The notes under the pieces were generated by a model that saw only the letters and a program-made list of their open reading frames with translations, made no database searches and had not been told where the DNA came from. Positions 26,817-34,367 of a DNA stretch of 64,000 nt are shown here, in pieces (the stretch's first letter is position 1; each line of letters begins with the position of its first letter). Origin of the DNA: Methanooceanicella nereidis (GTDB lineage: Archaea; Halobacteriota; Methanocellia; Methanocellales; Methanocellaceae); the NCBI RefSeq assembly GCF_021023085.1, contig NZ_PGCK01000008.1, forward strand, positions 107,737 through 171,736, written 5' to 3'. Both the position numbers and the translations under genes were made by a program.

Positions 26817-28021
26817 AAGCGCTGGATATTCTGGGTTACGCGTTCGCGGATTTCGCGAGCAACAAGTTCAAGACGATGATGAGCAGCCTGGGTATCATCA
26901 TAGGTGTCATGGCGATAGTGGTAATGCTGACTTTAGGGGACGGCCTGTACCAGGGCGTAAGCCAGCAGTTCGGCGACCTTGAGCTTGATACTATGGCAGT
27001 GATGCCGGGGTCGATGTTCATGGGGCAGGAAATGAGGGACGTCGTACAGAAGCCGCCGGCCAAGCTGACGGACAGGGATGTGAGCGTCCTTTTAAATACT
27101 CCCGGAGTGCTTGAAGTATCTCCTCTGATAAGCGCGAGCTCTGTCGCTACGTACAAAGAAGAGAACAGGACTGTGTCCGTATCTGCTGTGATCCCTCAGT
27201 ATGAGACGCGGCTTGCAGATAGCGTCGATAAGGGCAGGTTCCTGTCGCCGTCGGATAAATATGTAGTCGTTCTGGGAAGCAAGGTCGCGAACGGCACGTT
27301 CGGCAAAGTGATTCGGCCGGGCTCGTACATGACACTTACAAACCCGTATACCGGTAAATCACAAGATTACGTCGTTGCCGGCGTCTTAAAGGAGCGTAAC
27401 GCCTCCATTCTCGTAGGCGACCCTAACTCTGCCATTTACATGACAATGACAGGAGTAAAGGGAATATCGGACCAGAGCACCTATAGCTACATAGGCATAC
27501 GTGCCGATAGTGTCGAAACCGCTGAAGAGACGGCGGACAACGTAAGGGATTCCATGAAGAGGCTGCACAGGAACGAGGACTACATGGTCATGACGCAAAA
27601 GATGTTCGCGGACGCGATCAATGAAATATTTAACCTGATTAAATACACCCTGGCGGGCATCGGAGCCGTATCGCTTCTCGTAGGCGGCATAGGCATCACT
27701 AACGTCATGATGCTCACCGTGAAAGAGCGAGTCAAGGAGATAGGCCTGATGAAGGCTGTCGGCGCGACCACGGCGAACGTCCGCATCATATTCCTGACAG
27801 AGGCCGGACTTCTCGGCTTTATCAGCGGCGTTATAGGGATAGCTCTTGCATGGGCTATATCCGCCATCGTCGGAAACCTTGCGCAGCTGCCGATGGACAT
27901 GTCGATACAGAATATCCTTATCGGTATCGCTTTCGGCCTGTTCACTACGGTCATCGCAGGAGTATACCCGGCGAACCAGGCGTCTAAACTGGACCCGATA
28001 GAGGCGCTGAGAACAGAGTAA
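26813..28021 (+). CDS. MacB/FtsX-type ABC permease
   Basis: 402 residues: a TM helix near 20-42, a long extracellular MacB periplasmic-core-like domain to about 275, then three TM helices with the family's G-G-I-G-I-T-N-V-M-M-L-T-V-K-E-R-V-K-E-I-G segment near residue 297 and a final P-I-E-A-L-R-T-E. It starts at GTG overlapping the preceding gene. With the ATPase and the secreted protein it completes a tripartite system that might export a peptide or lipoprotein, or act on the cell surface. Confidence 0.9.
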   Translation: MKALDILGYAFADFASNKFKTMMSSLGIIIGVMAIVVMLTLGDGLYQGVSQQFGDLELDTMAVMPGSMFMGQEMRDVVQKPPAKLTDRDVSVLLNTPGVLEVSPLISASSVATYKEENRTVSVSAVIPQYETRLADSVDKGRFLSPSDKYVVVLGSKVANGTFGKVIRPGSYMTLTNPYTGKSQDYVVAGVLKERNASILVGDPNSAIYMTMTGVKGISDQSTYSYIGIRADSVETAEETADNVRDSMKRLHRNEDYMVMTQKMFADAINEIFNLIKYTLAGIGAVSLLVGGIGITNVMMLTVKERVKEIGLMKAVGATTANVRIIFLTEAGLLGFISGVIGIALAWAISAIVGNLAQLPMDMSIQNILIGIAFGLFTTVIAGVYPANQASKLDPIEALRTE

Positions 28022-28030
28022 ACGGATTTC

Positions 28031-28058
28031 GAACCTGATATTTTTCAGGTTCAATTTT
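28031..28058 (+). terminator. Hairpin terminator of the MacB-like operon
   Basis: GAACCTG / CAGGTTC (28031-28037 with 28046-28052), followed by AATTTTTATA, nine bases after the stop. Confidence 0.65.
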
Positions 28059-28119
28059 TATATGGTTAAAAGGTATTGTGTTATTTTTTTATTCTTCGTT
28101 TTTAGAGTGATGCTCTTGC

Positions 28120-28658
28120 GTTGTTCCTGTCGGATGGCAGGTAGACACGTAACCTCACAAAAACACAGAACCACAAAATTTTTTTATATGATTTTTAAGT
28201 GCACGAAATCTCAAAGAGTTTACTCACTAAATCTCTAAGGGCTCTAGTATCACCGTCAATGCACAAACAACTCGAATGCACGGCTCAACGCACTAACCTC
28301 TCTAAGTCACCAACGCTAAAACAAGGCCCGAACATTCTCCAAATCACGAAAGTTTAATATCCCGGTTTGTGTTCCCCTTGACCTATAGCAGGGATATTTG
28401 TCGTGTAAGCGTCAACCGTGCAGTTAAAATTTAGTGTTTTTGGAGAATGTTCGGGGTCTTGTTTTAGCGTTAGTGACTTAGAGCACTTCGAGCATTAAGC
28501 CGTGCATTTGAGACTTTAGTGCGTTGACGGTGATACTAGAGCCTTTGTGATTTGGTGAGCGAACCTTTGGGTTTTTGTGCCCTTAAATTCTAAAAAAAAT
28601 TTTGTGTTTCCGTGTTTCTGTGAGGTTACGTGTCTACCTGCCATCCGACAGGAACAAC
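28120..28658 (+). repeat. Large near-palindromic element, copy 1
   Basis: A 539-bp element with ends GTTGTTCCTGTCGGATGGCA and its reverse complement. The two arms, each about 220 bp, remain complementary over most of their length, including blocks such as CTAGTATCACCGTCAA, AACGCTAAAACAAG and CCGAACATTCTCCAAA. The centre is asymmetric and holds AATATCCC (28356-28363) pairing with GGGATATT (28391-28398). No significant frame exists inside. A second copy in the opposite orientation lies at 60211-60748. It sits in the gap upstream of radA. Confidence 0.88.
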
Positions 28659-28787
28659 CTAAAGATCATAGAAAAATCAATTTTCATCTACGAACTGAAA
28701 AGATTTAATCTATTATGTTGAAATCAACATCTTAGTACAGCGTTTTTCTAATTCCGAATATTACTTTCAATCCGCTTCCGATAACGT

Positions 28788-28826
28788 TGTATATATACAG
28801 AACTATTATAAAATCAGCCGTGAGGT
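28788..28826 (+). promoter_or_regulatory. radA promoter and ribosome-binding site
   Basis: TATA-like TGTATATATAC at 28788-28798, and GAGGT at 28822-28826 with six-base spacing to the ATG at 28833. The distance from TATA box to start allows only a short leader. Confidence 0.6.
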
Positions 28827-28832
28827 ATCAAA

Positions 28833-29804
28833 ATGGCAGAAAGATTAACAATAGAGGATCTACCAGGCGTGGGACCTGCTACCGCCGAAAAGCTCAAAGA
28901 GGCAGGATATACATCAGTCGAAGCGATCGCTGTCGCATCGCCAGCAGAGCTTGCAGCCGCAGCGGAGGTCGGTGAGAATACCGCATCCAAGATAGTGGCG
29001 GCCGCAAAGAAGTGCGCGAACATTGGAGGGTTCGAGACCGGGGACACGGTCTTCGAGAGACGCAAGGCAGTAGGAAAGCTCAGGACCAATAGCAGCTCGC
29101 TGGACGAGCTTCTCGGCGGAGGAGTCGAGACGCAGTCTATAACCGAGTTCTACGGAGAGTTCGGCTCCGGTAAGACACAGGTCGCCCATCAGCTAGCCGT
29201 TAACGTACAGCTTCCCCCCGAAGAGGGCGGACTGAATGGCTCGGTAATAATGATAGACACCGAGAACACATTCAGGCCCGAGCGTATAGCCCAGATGGTA
29301 AAGGGCATCAAGGGCGGAGAGGACCTCGATCCTGAGGATTTCCTGAAGAATATACACGTTGCGCGCGCATACAATTCCAATCACCAGATATTACTTGTCG
29401 AGAGCGCTTTAGAGCTTGCAGAAAAGATGAGGGACTCGGACAAGCCTGTCAGGCTCATGATCGTGGACTCGCTGACTGCGCATTTCAGGAGCGAGTACGT
29501 GGGCAGAGGTACGCTGGCAGACAGGCAGCAGAAGCTTAACAAGCACATGCACGACCTTATGAGGTTTGGAGACCTGAACAACGCCGCCATAGTCGTGACG
29601 AACCAGGTACAGGCGAAGCCGGACGCGTTCTTCGGCGACCCGACGAGGCCCGTAGGCGGACATATAGTCGGACACACAGCCACATTCCGTCTGTATCTCA
29701 GGAAATCCAAGGGCGAAAAGAGAATAGCGAGGCTTGTTGACTCGCCGAACCTGCCAGAGGGAGAGGCAATATTCTCGGTCACGACCGACGGGCTAAGGGA
29801 TTAA
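28833..29804 (+). CDS. radA: DNA repair and recombination protein RadA
   Basis: 323 residues, the normal length of archaeal RadA. The N-terminal helix-hairpin-helix domain ([15 protein letters not shown]) covers residues 5-60, followed by the linker, the polymerisation motif region and the ATPase core: Walker [10 protein letters not shown] near residue 109, Walker B L-M-I-V-D-S-L-T near residue 208, and [10 protein letters not shown] near 258. It forms filaments on single-stranded DNA and performs strand exchange. No intein interrupts it. Repeat elements lie on both sides. Confidence 0.97.
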   Translation: MAERLTIEDLPGVGPATAEKLKEAGYTSVEAIAVASPAELAAAAEVGENTASKIVAAAKKCANIGGFETGDTVFERRKAVGKLRTNSSSLDELLGGGVETQSITEFYGEFGSGKTQVAHQLAVNVQLPPEEGGLNGSVIMIDTENTFRPERIAQMVKGIKGGEDLDPEDFLKNIHVARAYNSNHQILLVESALELAEKMRDSDKPVRLMIVDSLTAHFRSEYVGRGTLADRQQKLNKHMHDLMRFGDLNNAAIVVTNQVQAKPDAFFGDPTRPVGGHIVGHTATFRLYLRKSKGEKRIARLVDSPNLPEGEAIFSVTTDGLRD

Positions 29805-29870
29805 ATACTTTAAACCCTTCGTCCTTTTTATTATTTCTACATCATTCTGGCATATAAGTGCCTCTATCTC

Positions 29871-30286
29871 ACTAAAAAGGTCACCAAGGACACGGCTTTT
29901 CACCACGAAATCTTTGATGAGCGGTGTTTTGCTCAGGTTTTAAGGATGAAAAGATCATTTTGTGGTCCATAGTCTATATTGTGTTTTTTGGCCGGTTTTA
30001 ATCGAAACTTTAAAAAGTTTTTTCATGGAAGGTCACTAAGGCGAATAAGGATTACCAGTTTCCACCACGAAGCGCTCAAAGGCGAGTAAGGTACACAAAT
30101 TTTTTCATATGATTAATCTTCTAAAAAAAGTCCTTTGTGAACCCTCGAGCCCTTAGCGCCCTTCGTGGTGGAAACTGGTGTACCCTTGTGCCCGTTGTGC
30201 GCTTTGTGGTGAAAGCTAGTGTACCTTGTTCGCCTTCGTGCGCTTTGTGGTGGAAAAAACCGTGTCCTGGGTGACCTTTGTGGTTA
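29871..30286. repeat. CACGAAG-type inverted-repeat element, copy B
   Basis: Ends pair as AAAGGTCACCAAGGACACGG and, on the right reversed, AAAGGTCACCCAGGACACGG. It contains the ATCTTTGATGAGCGG...GCTCAGGTTTTAA block also seen at 60.8 and 63.75 kb, and the AAAAAAGTCCTTTGTGAACC centre with flanking CACCACGAAGCGC / GCCCTTCGTGGTGG. Near-tandem units GTGCGCTTTGTGGTG are repeated toward the right end. No palindromic insertion of the 540-bp type is present. It fills most of the 625-bp gap after radA. Confidence 0.82.
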
Positions 30287-30429
30287 ACAAAGAGATCGAT
30301 TATATGGAGTAAACCAATATGCAATGATCAGTATGTTGACACCAGGATCCCGTCCTGCATCAGAATATTATATCATGAGTTTTTATACATATAGTGAGGC
30401 AAATTTTGCGCTTATCTAAGGGAGATAAT

Positions 30430-31038
30430 ATGAAGGTATTCGGCATAAGCGGAAGTCCAAGGGAGGGCGGTACGCATTTCGCGGTCAACTACGCTCTCGA
30501 CATATTACAGGAAAAAGGGTGCGAGGTAAGGTATTTTTCGGCCAGGGCGAAGGACATTAAGTTTTGCATACACTGCGATTACTGCATCAGGAAAAAAGAG
30601 GGGTGTGTGCATAAAGACTCGCTGCTTGAGTTTTATGAAGGTATGATCTGGGCGGACGGCATCATCATGGGAACTCCTGCATACCAGGGTAACCTTTCAG
30701 GCCAGCTGAAGACGATGATGGACCGGTGCAGGGCAATACTCGCAAAGGATCCTCTCATACTAAAGGGCAAAGTAGGCATGGGGCTTGCGGTCGGAGGGGA
30801 CCGTATGGGCGGACAGGAGCCCGCTATAAGGACTATCCATGATTTTTACATCATAAATGAAATGATACCTGTCGGCGGCGGCTCCTGGGGGGCTAACCTC
30901 GGGGGTACGCTGTGGTCAAAGGATAAGGGACAGGAAGGGGTATCGCAGGACGAGGAAGGGTTAAGGGCTTTAAGAAAGACTGTGAAAAAATTCTATGGTA
31001 TGCTAAGCGAGTTAAAAAGTGACGATGCATCGGAATAG
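30430..31038 (+). CDS. Iron-sulfur flavoprotein (Isf type)
   Basis: 202 residues from the ATG at 30430, preceded by GGGAGAT. It has a flavodoxin-like fold: F-G-I-S-G-S-P-R-E-G-G-T-H near the N-terminus for FMN phosphate, the compact C-x2-C-x2-C-x6-C cluster (C-I-H-C-D-Y-C near residue 45) for [4Fe-4S], and M-G-T-P-A-Y-Q-G-N near residue 82 for the isoalloxazine ring. Isf proteins pass electrons from ferredoxin to oxygen or peroxide detoxification in methanogens. Eight bases separate it from the archaeoflavoprotein gene. Confidence 0.9.
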   Translation: MKVFGISGSPREGGTHFAVNYALDILQEKGCEVRYFSARAKDIKFCIHCDYCIRKKEGCVHKDSLLEFYEGMIWADGIIMGTPAYQGNLSGQLKTMMDRCRAILAKDPLILKGKVGMGLAVGGDRMGGQEPAIRTIHDFYIINEMIPVGGGSWGANLGGTLWSKDKGQEGVSQDEEGLRALRKTVKKFYGMLSELKSDDASE

Positions 31039-31046
31039 GTGATACT

Positions 31047-31619
31047 ATGGTCAGGATAGCATGGGGAATAACCGGATGCGGCGATAAGATCGAGCAGATC
31101 GCTAAGATCATGATCGAGATGAAGAAAAAACATGACCTGCATGTCGATATCTATTGCTCTAAAAATGCGGTCATGGTGCTTAAGTGGTATAAGCTCTGGC
31201 AGCAATTGCAGGACGAGTTCTACGACCTTCGGGTGGAGGTCAATCCAAACGCGCCTTTCCTGGTAGGGAAGCTGCAGACGGGGCATTATGACATGTTCCT
31301 GGTGGCGCCGATGACGGCCAACACGACTGCAAAGATAGCCTATGGCATATCCGATACATTACTGTCTAACGCCGTGTCGCAGGGAGCAAAGGCCCGTGTC
31401 CCGATATATGTTTACCCGCCGGATAACAAGAAAGGCGAACTTGAGACGATCCTTCCGGGAGGAAAAAAACTGACGCTTTACATCAGGGACGTCGACGTCG
31501 AGAACGTCGATAAGCTCAGAAAGATGGAGAGTATCAGCGTGCTTGAGAACGTCGATGACATCCAGAAGGTAATAGAGGAGCATGTGGCTAAGGAAAAGGC
31601 CATGATGAAAACGGAATGA
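31047..31619 (+). CDS. afpA: Archaeoflavoprotein AfpA
   Basis: 190 residues of the flavoprotein (Rossmann-like FMN) family. It begins V-R-I-A-W-G-I-T-G-C-G and has A-P-M-T-A-N-T-T-A-K-I-A-Y-G-I-S-D near residue 92, the FMN-binding loop. Archaeal members have been characterised as AfpA electron carriers and as dihydromethanopterin reductases. Immediate pairing with the Isf gene favours the electron-transfer role, with Isf as the partner. Confidence 0.87.
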   Translation: MVRIAWGITGCGDKIEQIAKIMIEMKKKHDLHVDIYCSKNAVMVLKWYKLWQQLQDEFYDLRVEVNPNAPFLVGKLQTGHYDMFLVAPMTANTTAKIAYGISDTLLSNAVSQGAKARVPIYVYPPDNKKGELETILPGGKKLTLYIRDVDVENVDKLRKMESISVLENVDDIQKVIEEHVAKEKAMMKTE

Positions 31620-31661
31620 TTTATTTATTTTGACCATGTTTTTTGTCTGGAGGCTTTTTCC

Positions 31662-32345
31662 ATTAAATACGACATTAAAGCCATAGTTGTAGACATCGAC
31701 GGTACGATAACGGATATGAAGAGGCACGTGAGCCTTGACGCGGTAAAGGCGATAAGAGCGCTTCCCATACCTGTCATTCTTGCCACCGGCAACGTGATAT
31801 GTTTTGTCCGTGCGGCTGCAAAGCTCATCGGGGCCAGCGATACGATGATAGGGGAGAACGGCGGCGTCATACTGGTGGGATATGATTCCGAGCCCATGGT
31901 GCTGGCCGATATAGGGAGATGCAGGCAGGCAAGGGATCTGCTCATGAAAGAGTTCCCCGGCCTCACCCCGCTCGACGAGGCCTATCGTAAGTCTGAGCTG
32001 GCTTTTAGAAGAAATATCGATGTCGAAAGAGCAAAATCCCTGGTCTCGGAAAAGTTCAGCGACCTGGAGATCGTGGATACACAGTTCGCGCTCCACCTTA
32101 AGAACAAGAACGTGAATAAAGGCACAGGCCTTAAAAAGATAGCTTCGATCATGGGGCTAAAGCCGGAGAACTTTGCCGCCATGGGCGACTCGGAGAACGA
32201 TCTGCCGATGCTTGAGACGGCAGGCGTAAGCATTTCGGTAGGCAACGCTGCACCGGAAATAAAGGGGATCTCTACATATGTATGCAGAGAAAAATACGGT
32301 GAAGGCGCAGCCGAAGGTTTTGAGTGGCTAAAAAGACAATTATGA
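31662..32345 (+). CDS. Phosphoglycolate phosphatase (HAD family), apparent ATT start
   Basis: The first in-frame ATG is at 31716, but the HAD motif I (V-V-D-I-D-G-T-I-T) lies before it. Reading upstream, the frame passes that motif and reaches ATT at 31662, eight bases after a perfect GGAGG (31649-31653); no ATG, GTG or TTG is in frame between there and the AfpA stop. Starting at ATT gives 227 residues, normal for archaeal PGP. Other motifs are I-L-A-T-G-N (motif II), K-G-T-G-L-K (Lys) and M-G-D-S-E-N-D (motif IV). It removes phosphate from 2-phosphoglycolate. It is the third gene of the Isf-AfpA operon. Confidence 0.85.
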   Translation: MKYDIKAIVVDIDGTITDMKRHVSLDAVKAIRALPIPVILATGNVICFVRAAAKLIGASDTMIGENGGVILVGYDSEPMVLADIGRCRQARDLLMKEFPGLTPLDEAYRKSELAFRRNIDVERAKSLVSEKFSDLEIVDTQFALHLKNKNVNKGTGLKKIASIMGLKPENFAAMGDSENDLPMLETAGVSISVGNAAPEIKGISTYVCREKYGEGAAEGFEWLKRQL

Positions 32346-32532
32346 TCAGGCTCATCAAATTATGATGCTCGAACATTTTTAAGATTTTTACATTGTAATA
32401 TGGAATGCAATAATCGACAAAATCCCTGTCAGGCTACTTATAATAAGGGGCGTTTTATTTATTAACTTATAATTTATTCTGTAAACGCCAAAATATTTAT
32501 TACTTAGCCAACAAACCATATAAGCCGATATT

Positions 32533-33699
32533 ATGGAAAACGTGCCTGAAAACCTAAAAACTTTTAAGAATGCCATACTCTTTTTGATAATATTTCAATG
32601 CCTGATAGTCATGGGCATGGTCACGTTCCTTCTATATTCTTTTGTCGGAGAGTATCTCAGTATAGTGACGGTAATATCCGCCATGCTTTTATTAATGGTC
32701 TGCCTTCCTGTCTCGATACACCTTTACCTGTCCGCAAAAGAAAAAGACCTGAAGACTTTATTCAAGTATATGGTACTCAATTTTCTCCTGCTTTCCATAT
32801 CCGGGATAATATGGTACCTTGTTCCTGCGTCTTTTAACTGGCATCTATTACCCTATATTGGAAAAATGTTGATGCTGATAGCCTGCGGTATATTGCCTCT
32901 CAGCCTATTAATCATAATCAGGCATCCTCAGATCGACATAAGGCCCGTTCACAAGTATATCGCCGTCCTGCTCAATATAGCGGCAGGGATCGGGATATTG
33001 TATTTCATAATGGCGAATATCGGCGGGAGCGGGAATTATTATGACATTTTCATCTACGGCCTGTGCATATTTATCGATACAGGCATATTGATATATTCCG
33101 CTTTTTTAATAATGGCATACTCGACGCCAAAGTTCAGGTATGCGTTTTTCATCTGGTTCCTATTCTTCTTTTTCAGCATCATAGGGGATTCATTTAACTT
33201 ACTGGGCTATATGGGGCTGTATGATACTTTAGAGTACTCTCAGATCTTTTATGACGTCATGCTTATCCTGGGCTCCGCCGGACTTATTTTATACTCTATG
33301 GCCTATGCTAGGCCCAGGGCGCTTGCATGCTTAAGCAGGAAACATGACCGATCCGCGGATATGGGCTATGAAAGGGTCTTAACAGTCCCGGGGTCAATGT
33401 GTGTATGTGACCATGGTGGAAATGCAGTGATGATGAGCGACTCTTTCATCGACATGTTAAAACTGTCCGGGAACCGCCGCCAGATGTTCAACATTCTCAT
33501 GTACGCCGGAGCATCTATCGACGGCCAGAAGGCGATAAAAAGGATCAGAGAAGGAGATGCCGTAACGATTAACGGCATTAAATACTTTGATGAAAAAGAC
33601 GGCTCAAGGATCCTATCATTGAAAGTATTTCCAATGTTCTCGAACGACGGAAAAATATCAAGCTACATAGCCGTGGCCGAAGAGAATAAAAAATCATAG
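32533..33699 (+). CDS. Seven- or eight-helix membrane protein with C-terminal PAS-like domain
   Basis: 388 residues. Residues 1-270 form about eight hydrophobic helices without an obvious transporter motif. The C-terminal 115 residues are soluble and look PAS-like: S-M-C-V-C-D-H-G-G-N-A-V-M-M-S-D-S near 290, and a final I-S-S-Y-I-A-V-A-E-E strand. No kinase, cyclase or other output domain follows, so it may be a receptor that acts through a partner. It is monocistronic. The family is not recognised. Confidence 0.7.
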   Translation: MENVPENLKTFKNAILFLIIFQCLIVMGMVTFLLYSFVGEYLSIVTVISAMLLLMVCLPVSIHLYLSAKEKDLKTLFKYMVLNFLLLSISGIIWYLVPASFNWHLLPYIGKMLMLIACGILPLSLLIIIRHPQIDIRPVHKYIAVLLNIAAGIGILYFIMANIGGSGNYYDIFIYGLCIFIDTGILIYSAFLIMAYSTPKFRYAFFIWFLFFFFSIIGDSFNLLGYMGLYDTLEYSQIFYDVMLILGSAGLILYSMAYARPRALACLSRKHDRSADMGYERVLTVPGSMCVCDHGGNAVMMSDSFIDMLKLSGNRRQMFNILMYAGASIDGQKAIKRIREGDAVTINGIKYFDEKDGSRILSLKVFPMFSNDGKISSYIAVAEENKKS

Positions 33700-33814
33700 G
33701 AAGGGACATATGATCGTTATGCTGCCCGAAAGCACTGTAAGACGGCTTTGGGGTTTTCAATATCGGATATAATGAATGTAAAATTAAAAAATAATATTTT
33801 ATTGATCCGCAGCA

Positions 33815-34294
33815 TCAATCCACTCGGATCACTGCAAGCGCATTCTCGTTCTTATAGTTATAGAACCCGGGCGCAGTGATCTCCATTGTCAGATACCCGG
33901 AATTCTGGTTCGCGTTCAGTTTTATGGCATTTGTATTGTTTATTTTTGCGATCCCGCTCTTATCGGTATCATCCGAACCCGCCCCCGACAGCCCGTGCAA
34001 GATGACGCTCGCGCCGCTGACCGGCGCTCCATCGCCGTCGGTCACCTTAACGACACAGCTCCATGTCTTTTCCACTACCCCCGCTCCCGATGACGATACG
34101 CGTAGAAGGTTGCCGTCCTTGCTGTTCACGCTTATCACCGATGCCGTCAATGTTTTTTGAGGCTTGAACCCGTTTATCGCGGAAACCATCGCCGCAAGGG
34201 CTACTACGCCGACAACAAGCACGACGATCAGGTGTACCGGTAATCCCTCTACGCCCCTTTCATCATCGAATAATCGTCTTCTGTCTTTCACCAT
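33815..34294 (-). CDS. Archaeal type IV pilin-like protein
   Basis: 159 residues from ATG 34294 (MVKDRRRLFDDERG); a TTG at 34309 is possible. The class III signal is clear: a charged head R-R-R-L-F-D-D-E-R-G, then V-E-G-L-P-V-H-L-I-V-V-L-V-V-G-V hydrophobic stretch of about 20 residues. Cleavage by a prepilin peptidase is expected near the charged/hydrophobic border. The C-terminal part is a beta-rich module resembling carboxypeptidase-regulatory-like or Ig-like folds (D-G-D-G-A-P-V-S-G-A-S-V-I-L-H). It is followed on the same strand by nothing else and lies downstream of the platform and ATPase genes. Confidence 0.82.
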   Translation of the reverse strand: MVKDRRRLFDDERGVEGLPVHLIVVLVVGVVALAAMVSAINGFKPQKTLTASVISVNSKDGNLLRVSSSGAGVVEKTWSCVVKVTDGDGAPVSGASVILHGLSGAGSDDTDKSGIAKINNTNAIKLNANQNSGYLTMEITAPGFYNYKNENALAVIRVD

Positions 34295-34367
34295 AATGCT
34301 CACTTTCAATTTATTGAAAATAAGTAATCGCTTAACATATAAATAATTTTCACTAAAATGAAAAATA

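Noticed and set aside
27386..28054. 222-codon minus-strand frame opposite the MacB-type permease
   Set aside because: Shadow of the permease gene; composition rich in Arg, His and Tyr as expected from antisense reading.
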